Below, one piece after another: positions 33,657-42,035 of a stretch of DNA of 64,000 nt (position 1 is its first letter; each line of letters opens with the position of its first letter). The notes beneath the pieces were generated by a model. It was not told the origin of the DNA and searched no databases. It was given only the letters and a program-made list of their open reading frames with translations. The translations under genes were made by a program, and so were the position numbers. This stretch comes from JBBIJR01 sp037445875 (GTDB lineage Bacteria > CLD3 > SB21), in NCBI GenBank assembly GCA_037445875.1, contig JBBIJR010000004.1, forward strand, positions 20,504 to 84,503, read 5' to 3'.

Positions 33657-35141
33657 CTACCGGTTCAAATGATAATTCGGGGCTTCTTTGGTGATGAACA
33701 CATCGTGCGGGTGGCTTTCCTTGAGGCCAGCGGCGGTCATCCGGATCAGGCGGGTTTTTGACTTCATGTCTTCGATCGTGGCGGTGCCGGCGTATCCCAT
33801 GGCCGCACGCAGGCCGCCGACCATCTGGTAAACCACGTCGCTGACCTTGCCTTTGTACGGCACGCGGCCTTCGATGCCCTCGGGCACGAGTTTGTCGGTG
33901 TCCATCTCGTCTTCCTGAAAGTAGCGGTCCTTGCTGCCCTGTTTCATCGCGCCCAGCGATCCCATGCCGCGATACACCTTGTACTTGCGTCCCTCGTAGA
34001 GCACCGACTCGCCCGGACTCTCGTCCGTCCCGGCGAACAGGCTGCCGATCATCACCGTGTCCGATCCGGCCGCGATGGCCTTGGCAATGTCTCCGGTCTG
34101 CTTCACGCCGCCGTCGGCAATTAGCGGTACGTTGCTTTTCCGGGCGGCCCTGGCGCATTCCAAAATCGCCGAAATCTGCGGCACGCCCACGCCCGCCACC
34201 ACCCGCGTCGTGCAGATACTGCCCGGTCCGATCCCGACTTTGATCGCGTCCGCGCCCGCCTGGATCAGGGCCTTTGCCGCTTCTTCCATGGCCACATTGC
34301 CCGCGATCAGGTCCATCTCGGGGAACTTCTGTTTGACCCGCTTGATGGTTTCCAGCACGCCGTGGGAATGGCCGTGCGCCGTGTCCACCGAAAGAACATC
34401 CACGCCGGCATCGACCAGCGCCTCGGCCCGCTCGAGAACATCTTTGGTCACGCCGAGAGCACCCCCGACCCGAAGCCGGCCGTGCGCGTCTTTGCACGCG
34501 TTCGGATACATCTTCTTCTTCTGGATGTCCTTGACGGTGATGAGGCCCTTGAGGTGGTATTGATCGTCCACAACGAGCAGTTTTTCGATTCGATGTTTAT
34601 GCAGAATGACCTCGGCCTCCTCGAGTGTCGTTCCCACTTTGGCCGTGATCAAATTGTTCTTGGTCATCACGGCGTCCACGCGCAGATCGTAATTCGTGGC
34701 AAAGCGCAGATCGCGGTTCGTCAGGATGCCGGCCAGTCTTCCGTCCGGATGCGTGATCGGGATTCCGCTGATCTTGTACCGTTTCATGATCTCCAGCACA
34801 TCGGACAGGCGATGCTCCGGCGTCAGGGTGATCGGCTTCATGATCATCCCGCTTTCCGACCTTTTCACGCGGTCCACTTCCCCGGCCTGATACTCGATCG
34901 TGCAGTTTTTGTGGAGCATCCCGATACCGCCTTCGCGGGCCATCGCAATGGCCAGTTCCGACTCGGTTACGGTGTCCATCGCAGCGCTGACCAGAGGAAT
35001 ATTCAGAGAAATGTTTCTCGACAACCGCGTCCCCACGTCCACCTGGGTCGGCAGAACTTCCGAATAGGAGGGAACGATCAGGACATCGTCAAACGTGAGT
35101 CCTTCTTCCATGATCTTGTCGCTGGCGGGATGTTCGCTCAT
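33657..35141 (-). CDS. guaB: Inosine-5'-monophosphate dehydrogenase
   Basis: 494 residues. Catalyses NAD-dependent oxidation of IMP to XMP, the committed step of GMP synthesis. TIM barrel split by a CBS pair (about 98-215, with PITLTPEHRLSDVL and DAVMTKNNLITAKVG); catalytic Cys in GIGPGSICTTR; IMP-binding IADGGVKQTGDIAKA and the flap YRGMGSLGAM with its conserved KDRYFQ follow-on. N-terminal LTFDDVLIVP and the end (HDVFITKEAPNYHLNR) are complete. It is monocistronic. The upstream region has a near-duplicate GTGTACAATGA motif with 14-bp period (35213-35237). Confidence 0.97.
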   Translation of the reverse strand: MSEHPASDKIMEEGLTFDDVLIVPSYSEVLPTQVDVGTRLSRNISLNIPLVSAAMDTVTESELAIAMAREGGIGMLHKNCTIEYQAGEVDRVKRSESGMIMKPITLTPEHRLSDVLEIMKRYKISGIPITHPDGRLAGILTNRDLRFATNYDLRVDAVMTKNNLITAKVGTTLEEAEVILHKHRIEKLLVVDDQYHLKGLITVKDIQKKKMYPNACKDAHGRLRVGGALGVTKDVLERAEALVDAGVDVLSVDTAHGHSHGVLETIKRVKQKFPEMDLIAGNVAMEEAAKALIQAGADAIKVGIGPGSICTTRVVAGVGVPQISAILECARAARKSNVPLIADGGVKQTGDIAKAIAAGSDTVMIGSLFAGTDESPGESVLYEGRKYKVYRGMGSLGAMKQGSKDRYFQEDEMDTDKLVPEGIEGRVPYKGKVSDVVYQMVGGLRAAMGYAGTATIEDMKSKTRLIRMTAAGLKESHPHDVFITKEAPNYHLNR

Positions 35142-35339
35142 GAATGCCTTGATGCTTGCTGGGTGTCTCTCCAGAATTGCGCGAATTTACCGAACGAAGG
35201 GCAGAAAGGCAAGTGTACAATGAGCAGTGAACAATGATCAATTCTCCGCCATCCCCACACGTTCTTCGTGGATTCCCGAAATCCTGTTGCGGATGCGGGA
35301 TCCCTCCCCTATCTTTCATCCAGCAAACAGGAGAAGCTC

Positions 35340-35916
35340 GTGGTCCGTCAAGTCACCGTACATCGAGTTCCCGCATAGACCCGAAGTATTTCGAAGCCGC
35401 GCGGGAAATGGCCGAAGTGCTCGTGGACCACGACGTCGCGGTGGTCTTCGGGGGAGGCGGACACGGATTGATGGGCTGCCTCGCGGACCGCGTGGTGGAA
35501 CGCGGCGGCCGGATCGTGGGTATCATGCCGCATTTCATGCGCGAGATGGAATGGAATCACAAGCAGCTTGACGAGACGGTGTTCGTCGACGATATGCACG
35601 AACGCAAGAAACGATTGCTCCGGAACTCGGACGCGCTCATCGCCCTGCCCGGAGGCTGCGGCACGATGGAGGAACTGCTCGAAGCCATCACGCTCAAGCG
35701 GCTGGGGCAGTTCACCCGCCCGATCGTGATCCTGAACACCGACGGGTTCTACGATCCGCTCCTCGATATGCTCGCCGCTGCATCCGCGAGCACTTCATGA
35801 ACGAACGCCATCGCTCGATGTGGTCGGTCATTCGCCGGCCCGCGGAATTGATGGACGTTTTGGTGAACGCCCCGGCGTGGGATAATTCCGCCATAGACTT
35901 CGCCGTGGTGAGGTGA
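35340..35916 (+). pseudogene. LOG-family phosphoribohydrolase, broken by two frameshifts
   Basis: A GTG at 35340 with AGGAG upstream opens VVRQVTVH, then the frame stops. A +1 shift near 35365 gives SSSRIDPKYFEAAREMAEVL, the LOG motif GGGGHGLMG and the PGGCGTMEELLEAI nucleotide loop, up to DPLLDM. A second shift near 35775 continues CIREHFMNERHRSMW...WDNSAIDFAVVR to a TGA at 35916. Joined, it is a complete LOG protein (cleaves nucleoside 5'-monophosphates to base and ribose phosphate). Either two indels inactivate the gene or the assembly has two errors in 400 bp. Confidence 0.8.
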
Positions 35917-36008
35917 GTCCGGGCGGGTCTCAGGAATGCGTCCCCTGCCATCGCGTTTACCCTCTATCCGGCGCATTGATTCGCCGGAAAATCCCGGGCA
36001 ACTTGACC

Positions 36009-36038
36009 TTGTAATTCACCTAGAAGATTTTGTATGTT
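36009..36038 (+). promoter_or_regulatory. Possible promoter of the TPR-smpB operon
   Basis: TTGTAA (36009-36014), an 18-bp spacer and TATGTT (36033-36038), seven bases before the ATG at 36046. It would make the first gene leaderless; no ribosome-binding site is present. TTGACC at 36003 is an alternative -35. Confidence 0.4.
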
Positions 36039-36045
36039 ATTTGTT

Positions 36046-37416
36046 ATGAATGCCAGAACGCGGTTTCCCATGGTCTGTTGCGCATCGCTGGTTCTCCTCG
36101 GCGGCGGCCTTGCCGCTCAGACGTCGAAGTCCGAAGGGTCCGAAAAGTACCGGGCGGAAGCGCTCAGTGCATTCATCGACGGATTGATCGCCGACCTGAG
36201 CCAGAATTATGCCGACGCCATCGCGTCGTACCGGGAAGCGCTCGAGCGAGACGGTTCCGCACCGTCCATAGCCCTGGCGCTTGCTAACGATTACTACCTC
36301 GTAGGACGTATCGACAAGGCGCGCAAGCTGGTGGACGGAGTTCTGTCCGGCCATCCCGACCACATCGAAGCGCTGGAACTGCTCGCCGACCTTCTGTTTC
36401 ATGAGAACGAATACCTCGACATGGTCTCCACACTGGAGCGAGTGGTGCGTCTTGAACCGGCCAATGTGGATGCGCGATACAAGCTGATCTCCATCTACGA
36501 AATCCAGGGTAAATCCGGAGACGCCGCCACGCACTATGCGGCCCTGCTCCGGTGGCTCGGACCCAATTCGCTCATCTCTCTCAAACTCGGCGACTACTAC
36601 CTGCGGAACAAATCCTATGAAAAAGCCGTGTCGGTGTTGAAGAATGCGCGGGACGCCGAGCCCAACAACGTGTACGTCATCGAAGCGCTCGGCCAGGCAT
36701 ACGCACTGAACAAGGACTACACGCGGGCCCTCGATGCGTACGAGGACCTGGCCCGGCTGCAGGAACAGAATCACGTGCTGTGGGTCCGCATCGGGAACCT
36801 CGCTCTTCAGACCGAACAATACGACAAGGCCGTCGACGCGTTCGAACGTGCCTCTCTGCCCAACAACGCCGAAATTCAACGCTCGCTGGGATTTGCGTAC
36901 CGCCAGCTCGGCCGGCCGGACCCGGCGGTCCGCTGCCTGGAACAGGCGATCGCACTGAATCCGAAAGATGTGTTGTCGATGAACCTTCTTGCACCTATCT
37001 ACCAGGACCTGCACTACTTCGACAAGTCGGACTCGGTGTTCGAACGGATTCTCGAACTGGAGCCCGACAACGACCTCGTACTGAACAATTACAGTTACAG
37101 CCTCGCCGTCCGCAGCACACGGCTCGATCGGGCCATGGAAATGATCAAGAAGGCACTGGCCAGGGCCCCGAACAATTCCCACTACCTGGACACCATGGGT
37201 TGGGTCTACTATCAGCTCGGAGACTACGAGCAGGCGCTGCGCTACGTAAAACAATCCTACGCACTCGACCCGACGAGCTGGGAAGTAACGGACCATCTCG
37301 GCGATATTCATGCACGGCTCAAGGACCTGCAGACCGCACGGTCGTTTTGGAAGAAAGCTCTTGAATTGAAGCCGGACCAGACTTCCATACAATCCAAACT
37401 GCCGTCAACGCCGTAA
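36046..37416 (+). CDS. Exported tetratricopeptide-repeat protein
   Basis: 456 residues with a signal peptide (MNARTRFPMVCCASLVLLGGGLAAQ) and about eleven TPR units covering residues 30-450 (for example YADAIASYREALERD, YEKAVSVLKNARDAEP, YTRALDAYEDLARLQ, YEQALRYVKQSYALDP). It is followed by a DUF4292 lipoprotein gene after 12 bp, a pairing seen in many Bacteroidota relatives. An outer-membrane assembly or lipoprotein-trafficking scaffold is plausible, but not shown. The ATG at 36046 is chosen because a candidate -10 overlaps the earlier ATG at 36034. Confidence 0.88.
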   Translation: MNARTRFPMVCCASLVLLGGGLAAQTSKSEGSEKYRAEALSAFIDGLIADLSQNYADAIASYREALERDGSAPSIALALANDYYLVGRIDKARKLVDGVLSGHPDHIEALELLADLLFHENEYLDMVSTLERVVRLEPANVDARYKLISIYEIQGKSGDAATHYAALLRWLGPNSLISLKLGDYYLRNKSYEKAVSVLKNARDAEPNNVYVIEALGQAYALNKDYTRALDAYEDLARLQEQNHVLWVRIGNLALQTEQYDKAVDAFERASLPNNAEIQRSLGFAYRQLGRPDPAVRCLEQAIALNPKDVLSMNLLAPIYQDLHYFDKSDSVFERILELEPDNDLVLNNYSYSLAVRSTRLDRAMEMIKKALARAPNNSHYLDTMGWVYYQLGDYEQALRYVKQSYALDPTSWEVTDHLGDIHARLKDLQTARSFWKKALELKPDQTSIQSKLPSTP

Positions 37417-37428
37417 CCCCCCGTTATC

Positions 37429-38226
37429 TTGCGTTCCCACCGGTTCTTCTTCATCGTGTGCTTCGTGTTTCTTGTGTACGGCTGCTCCCCCACCGAGACG
37501 ATCCGGCGGCGCCCCGTGCATGTCTCCGAAACCACACCCGTCGAAATCGTGGAAAAAAACAACCGGAACCTTGCACATGTCAAGTACATCAAGGCCCTCA
37601 CGACGCTGAACCTCGAGTCGCCGAAGTCGGCCAACCAGTTCACGGCCCAGATGGCGATCAAGCTGCCCGATTCCGTCTACGTCAAGATCGAAGGGGTGCT
37701 GGGCATCGACGGCCTGAAGGCCTCGTTCAACCGCGAGACGTTTGTGGTGTACAACATCGTCAACAAGTACGTCGTATACGGCGCCACCGGCGCCGAGGCC
37801 ATACGAAAGACGTTCGACTACGACCTGACGTTCGACGAAATGGTCGAAATCCTGATCGGCTGGCCGGCGCTGCGCCGGTCCGACCTGGATCGACTGCTGG
37901 ACTTTTCCGCGGAAGAAACCTATTTTGTACTGCACGTACGGGAAGACCAAGGAACGCGCCGGATGTGGGTGGACCCGTTTGCCGGTTATGCGGTCAGCAA
38001 GATCGTCCGCTACGATTCCACCGGACAGGTGGTAATGGAGAAGGATTTCACGCGCTTCGAGAAACTCGGCGACGTCTATTTGCCTCGATACGTCCGCATC
38101 CTTCGACCTCGGGAGAAAGACCTGCTGAGCATCTATTTTGACGCCCGGACGCTCAACCGCTCCTTCAGCAGCCGTCTGTTTACCATCGACTATCCGAAAG
38201 ACCTGCAACCGATCCACCTGGAATAG
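37429..38226 (+). CDS. DUF4292 outer-membrane lipoprotein (LolA/LolB-like fold)
   Basis: 265 residues. Lipoprotein signal (HRFFFIVCFVFLVYGCSP, lipobox VYGC). The mature domain has the LolB-like half barrel: LTTLNLESPKSANQFTAQMAIKLPDSVYVKIEGVLGIDGLKASF, then FDEMVEILIGWPAL and a C-terminal RYDSTGQVVMEKDFTRFEKLGDVYLPRYVRI. DUF4292 proteins are thought to handle lipids or lipoproteins at the outer membrane. The start is a TTG directly after the TPR gene with no ribosome-binding site, so translation may be coupled. Confidence 0.85.
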   Translation: MRSHRFFFIVCFVFLVYGCSPTETIRRRPVHVSETTPVEIVEKNNRNLAHVKYIKALTTLNLESPKSANQFTAQMAIKLPDSVYVKIEGVLGIDGLKASFNRETFVVYNIVNKYVVYGATGAEAIRKTFDYDLTFDEMVEILIGWPALRRSDLDRLLDFSAEETYFVLHVREDQGTRRMWVDPFAGYAVSKIVRYDSTGQVVMEKDFTRFEKLGDVYLPRYVRILRPREKDLLSIYFDARTLNRSFSSRLFTIDYPKDLQPIHLE

Positions 38227-38233
38227 AACCGCC

Positions 38234-39184
38234 ATGCAAACCACCGAAGCCCCGCTCTGCGATGTCAGCGTCGTCATCCCGCTCCTCAACGAGGAAGAAT
38301 CGCTTCCGGAACTGACCGACCGGATCGTCGAGACGTTGGTCCGCGCCGGAATCTCGTTCGAAATTCTGTATATCGATGACGGCAGCAGCGACCGGTCGTT
38401 CGAAGTGCTGAAGGAACAACATGCGCGGCACGCCGCCGTCCGGGTCATCCGCATGAAGAAGAACTACGGCAAGTCGGCCGCCCTGGCAGAGGGGTTTCGT
38501 GCAGCAACCGGACGGTACGTGGCCACGATGGATGCCGACCTGCAGGACGACCCCCACGAACTGCCTTCGCTGATCCGAAAACTGGACGAAGGTTACGATC
38601 TGGTTTCCGGATGGAAAAAGAAGCGGCACGACCCGATCAGCAAAACGGTTCCATCGAGGTTCTTCAATTTCGTCACCAGCCTCCTCACGGGGATCCGTTT
38701 GCACGATTTCAACTGCGGACTCAAAGCGTATCGCCGCGAGGTCGTGCGCGACGTTAATCTGTACGGCGAACTGCACCGCTATATCCCCGTGCTGGCCCGC
38801 TGGGAAGGCTACCGGCGCATCACCGAACTCCCGGTCCAGCACCATCCGCGGAAGTACGGTTACAGCAAATTCGGTGTGGCCCGGTTCATCCGCGGTTTTC
38901 TGGATTTGCTGACGGTCCTTTTTCTGTCCCGCTACCTCCGGAGGCCCCTTCACTTCTTCGGCTTCGTCGGTACCGCATTCTTCCTCACCGGCCTCGGCAT
39001 CTGCCTCTATCTCACCATCGACTGGTTCCTCGGGACGCCTATCGGCAACCGTCCCATCCTGTTCCTCGGCGTGCTCCTGATCCTCGTGGGCATTCAGATC
39101 GTGTCCACCGGCCTGGTCGGCGAAATGCTAACATATCACTTCCACCGGCAAAAAGAGTATCCGGTGCGGGAACGGCTCGGGTGA
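38234..39184 (+). CDS. Family 2 glycosyltransferase, polyprenyl-phosphate sugar synthase type
   Basis: 316 residues. GT-A catalytic domain with VSVVIPLLNEEESLPEL, DDGSSD, DADLQDDP (metal-binding DAD) and the acceptor-side FNCGLKAYRREV; then two C-terminal TM helices (about 235-258 and 273-298). It resembles dolichol/undecaprenyl-phosphate mannosyl- or glucosyltransferases (DPM1/ArnC class), making lipid-linked sugar donors for envelope glycans. The ATG at 38234 is seven bases after the DUF4292 stop. The gene overlaps smpB by four bases (GTGA). Confidence 0.92.
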   Translation: MQTTEAPLCDVSVVIPLLNEEESLPELTDRIVETLVRAGISFEILYIDDGSSDRSFEVLKEQHARHAAVRVIRMKKNYGKSAALAEGFRAATGRYVATMDADLQDDPHELPSLIRKLDEGYDLVSGWKKKRHDPISKTVPSRFFNFVTSLLTGIRLHDFNCGLKAYRREVVRDVNLYGELHRYIPVLARWEGYRRITELPVQHHPRKYGYSKFGVARFIRGFLDLLTVLFLSRYLRRPLHFFGFVGTAFFLTGLGICLYLTIDWFLGTPIGNRPILFLGVLLILVGIQIVSTGLVGEMLTYHFHRQKEYPVRERLG

Positions 39185-39654
39185 GTATGGCGGAAGAACG
39201 GGCATTAAAGACGATCACGACCAACCGAAAGGCCCGTCACGAGTACTATGTCGTCGATACGATCGAGGCGGGCATGGCGCTGACCGGCAGCGAGGTCAAG
39301 TCGCTCCGTCAGGGCAAGGGAAACATCCAGGACAGCCACGCGCGGATTCAAAACGGCGAGGTATGGCTGTACCACATGCACATTCCCGAATACAAACAAG
39401 CCAACATCAACAACCACGAGGAATATCGGCCCCGCAAGCTGTTGCTGCACAGAAGCCAGATCAGGAAACTCCTGCGTCAGACCGAAGAAAAGGGCATGAC
39501 GTTGGTTCCCCTCTCCGTTTACTTCAACGAACGCAACAAGGTCAAGGTACTGCTGGCCGTTGCGAGAGGAAAGAGACTGCATGACAAACGCGAGGCGATC
39601 GCCGATCGGGACGTGCGGCGCGATCTTCAGAGACAGTACCGCGTCAAAAGCTAG
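39181..39654 (+). CDS. smpB: SsrA-binding protein
   Basis: 157 residues from the overlapping GTG (155 from ATG at 39187). All SmpB hallmarks are present: TTNRKARHEYYVVDTIEAGMALTGSEVKSLRQGKGNIQDSHA, then LYHMHIPEYKQANINNHEEYRPRKLLLHRSQIRKL and the basic tail RGKRLHDKREAIADRDVRRDLQRQ. It binds tmRNA and drives trans-translation on stalled ribosomes. No ssrA gene is visible next to it. The start overlaps the TGA of the glycosyltransferase gene (GTGA, 39181-39184). Confidence 0.97.
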   Translation: MSMAEERALKTITTNRKARHEYYVVDTIEAGMALTGSEVKSLRQGKGNIQDSHARIQNGEVWLYHMHIPEYKQANINNHEEYRPRKLLLHRSQIRKLLRQTEEKGMTLVPLSVYFNERNKVKVLLAVARGKRLHDKREAIADRDVRRDLQRQYRVKS

Positions 39655-39782
39655 CACCCTTTGCCCGCCGGGCGACCCGCTGCAGGGATATCTGCAAGAA
39701 CACCCATGGTAACCAGACGTGGCCGACCGCTTGAAGGGTGTGAATTCGTTCACAAGTCACGGCAACATTCTGCCTCGGCCAC

Positions 39783-39811
39783 TTGCGCAACGGTGATTCT
39801 TCGCGTATATT
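39783..39811 (+). promoter_or_regulatory. Promoter of the CBS protein gene
   Basis: TTGCGC (39783-39788), a 17-bp spacer and TATATT (39806-39811). The leader of about 78 nt ends with AAGGAGG five bases before the ATG at 39896. Confidence 0.6.
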
Positions 39812-39895
39812 GAGGCTACCTGTCCCGAATCATTCCTGTCCCGCCTATCGAACGGCGACCGTTGGTGTGATCAAATTTTTTTCAAGGAGGACGGT

Positions 39896-40345
39896 ATGAA
39901 AGTCGTCAGCGACATCATCTCCGGACGAGAATTGTATTGCGTGACCGTCGGCATGGCCGTGGTGGACGTGATCCGCTTCATGGCGGAAAAGAACGTCGGT
40001 GCGGTCGTGGTGGTGGACGATCTGCAGACCAAGCGATTGCGCGGAGTGTTTTCGGAACGCGATTTGATGAAGCGGGTCATGCTGGCAGGTCTGGACGCGG
40101 CCAAGACGAAGATCGACGATGTCATGACCAAGAATGTGGCGGTCGGCCACAAGAACGAGAGCTACGATGTCTGTCTGGAACGGATGAAACGGATCCGCTC
40201 ACGCCACCTGCCTATTGTGGACGGCGAGCGACTGCTCGGCATGGTGTCCATGCGTGATCTCCTCGAAGTGGACCTCGAAGACAAGACCGAGGAGATCAAA
40301 ATGATGAACGCTTATATCCACGACGTGCCAAAATCCATGCTGTGA
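39896..40345 (+). CDS. Stand-alone CBS-domain-pair protein
   Basis: 149 residues, two tandem CBS domains (about 5-65 and 75-130) with the typical turns KNVGAVVVVDD...LRGVFSERDLMKRV and SRHLPIVDGERLLGMVSMRDLLE. Such Bateman modules bind adenine nucleotides or similar ligands and act as regulators. The C-terminal tail (130-149) is helical. A strong AAGGAGG gives an unambiguous start. It overlaps the DUF309 gene by four bases (GTGA). Confidence 0.93.
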   Translation: MKVVSDIISGRELYCVTVGMAVVDVIRFMAEKNVGAVVVVDDLQTKRLRGVFSERDLMKRVMLAGLDAAKTKIDDVMTKNVAVGHKNESYDVCLERMKRIRSRHLPIVDGERLLGMVSMRDLLEVDLEDKTEEIKMMNAYIHDVPKSML

Positions 40346-40731
40346 GCGGACCGCCCGAAGGCCCGCAGGCATTCCTCGAGACGCTGCAGCGGGCGATTCG
40401 ACAGACTCAGCGCGGCGAATTTTTTGACGCGCACGAAACCCTCGAGATCCTCTGGCGGTCGGAAACCGATCGTACCCGCCGCGATGCCCTTCAGGGCCTT
40501 ATCCACGTGGCCGTCGCCTGCCATCACCACCAGCACTCGAATGTCCCGGGAGCACGGCTGCAGTTGCGCAAAGGCCTGCACAAGTTCCGTGGGATCGATC
40601 TGGAGAAACTGGAACCGACGTGGGGGGTTCAGCTCAGGAAGTTTGTAGAGGACATCAAGCAAAGGGGAACCGAGTTGAAACGCGGAGGGTATCCGCGGCT
40701 CCGTATCATCGCGTCGGAAGAACCACGGTAA
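40342..40731 (+). CDS. DUF309 family protein
   Basis: 129 residues, all helical, with the family signature GEFFDAHETLEILWRS, then RDALQGLIHVAVACHHHQHSNVPGARLQLRKGL. Function unknown; the conserved His/Glu residues in EFFDAHE and HHHQHSN suggest a metal or ligand site. It starts with a GTG that overlaps the CBS gene stop, and its last 26 bases overlap the 3' end of the convergent histidine kinase gene. Confidence 0.88.
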   Translation: MSGPPEGPQAFLETLQRAIRQTQRGEFFDAHETLEILWRSETDRTRRDALQGLIHVAVACHHHQHSNVPGARLQLRKGLHKFRGIDLEKLEPTWGVQLRKFVEDIKQRGTELKRGGYPRLRIIASEEPR

Positions 40732-42004
40732 ACGTCGATCCTTTTCCTACTTCGCTTTCCACAAAAATATTTCCGTTGTTCTCCGCTACCAGGCGGCTGC
40801 AGATGGACAATCCCAACCCCATGCCTTCGCTCTTGGTAGTGAAAAACGGATTAAAGATCTTCTCGAGGTTCTCTTTCGGAATGCCCGGTCCCGAGTCGCT
40901 TACCTCGACGGCCACGAACGGCAGCCGCTGATCGAACACGTCCTCCGACCAGGCCGCATGAGGATGCTCTCCCAGCGTCGTAGTGTACACCCGGACCCTC
41001 AGTTCCCCGCCGTCCTTCATCGCCTGGATAGCGTTCAGAATGATGTTCATGAACACCTGCTCGACCTGGTGCACGTCCGCAAAGATCTTGGGTACCACGT
41101 CGGAGAATTCTTCTTTGAACGTGATGCCCCGCGTGCTCATCTGCGCCGCCAGCAGCAGATAGATGCTGTCGATGGCGGATTCGACGTCGATGTAATCACG
41201 GGAGGGTTTGACCGGCTTGGCGAACTTGAAGAAATCCGTCAGCAGGTTGTTCACCCGGTCGATCTCCCGGATGATGCGGCTCACCAGCTCGATGCGGCGG
41301 TCATGTTCTTCGAAGGACTCCTCGAGCACCTCGGCCGCCGTTTTGATGCCGCCCAGCGGATTCCGCACCTCGTGCGCAATACCCGTGGCCAGTTCTCCCA
41401 GTGTGGCGAGGCGGTCCATGCGCTCGACCTGCTTCTTCATGAGGTTGATCTCGGTAAGGTCGCGGAACGTAATGATCACGCCGATCTGTTCGTTCTTCTC
41501 GATCAGCGGAGAGGTGCTGAAACCGATGGGGATCGTTTGTCCCTGCCTTGAGATGAGCTTGACCTCCTTGCTCTCGAACCGCTTGTTGGGAATGAGCATG
41601 AGGTCGAGGATCTTTCCGTTCTTCTGCGGATCGGCAAAAAGGTCGATCAGGTTCTTGCCGAGCAGTTCCTCGACGGAATAACCCAGCGTCGAAGCGGCAT
41701 TAGCATTCAGGAAGGTGACCGAGCCGGACATGTCGATGCAGATGAGCAAACTGCTCATGTTCTGGATGATGTTCCGGTAGAACCGGTAGACGCGTTCGAT
41801 GACCTTGTACTTCTCGTACAGCTTTTCCTGTTCCTCCAGCCATTCCTTGGGAATCGAGGCACGGGCTTTTTCGTAAGCCTCGGAATCGGGTTCGAGGCGG
41901 GACTTCTCTTTGTTCAGCACCCGTTGCTCGAGGGGAATCAGGTCGCTCAACTCTTTGTTGAGGATCTCGAACGCTTCCTTTTTGCCTTCAAATCGTTTGC
42001 TCAT
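40706..42004 (-). CDS. Soluble PAS-containing sensor histidine kinase (NtrB-like)
   Basis: 432 residues. Helical N-terminus (1-75), PAS domain (about 78-190: IIQNMSSLLICIDMSGSVTFLNANAASTLGYSVEELLG), HisKA with phospho-acceptor His in ELATGIAHEVRNPLGGI, and HATPase with NIILNAIQAM, DSGPGIP and GMGLGLSICSRLV. No TM segment. The response regulator is not adjacent; a distant NtrC-type partner is likely for this class. It starts 32 bp after priA with no strong ribosome-binding site. Its 3' end overlaps the DUF309 gene tail to tail. Confidence 0.93.
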   Translation of the reverse strand: MSKRFEGKKEAFEILNKELSDLIPLEQRVLNKEKSRLEPDSEAYEKARASIPKEWLEEQEKLYEKYKVIERVYRFYRNIIQNMSSLLICIDMSGSVTFLNANAASTLGYSVEELLGKNLIDLFADPQKNGKILDLMLIPNKRFESKEVKLISRQGQTIPIGFSTSPLIEKNEQIGVIITFRDLTEINLMKKQVERMDRLATLGELATGIAHEVRNPLGGIKTAAEVLEESFEEHDRRIELVSRIIREIDRVNNLLTDFFKFAKPVKPSRDYIDVESAIDSIYLLLAAQMSTRGITFKEEFSDVVPKIFADVHQVEQVFMNIILNAIQAMKDGGELRVRVYTTTLGEHPHAAWSEDVFDQRLPFVAVEVSDSGPGIPKENLEKIFNPFFTTKSEGMGLGLSICSRLVAENNGNIFVESEVGKGSTFTVVLPTR

Positions 42005-42035
42005 GCGGGTCTCGTTGGAGCGGAGGCCGTCCGTC

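Noticed and set aside
39655..39895. ssrA (tmRNA) gene next to smpB
   Set aside because: No tRNA-Ala-like ends with G3-U70, no tag reading frame and no closing helix could be found.
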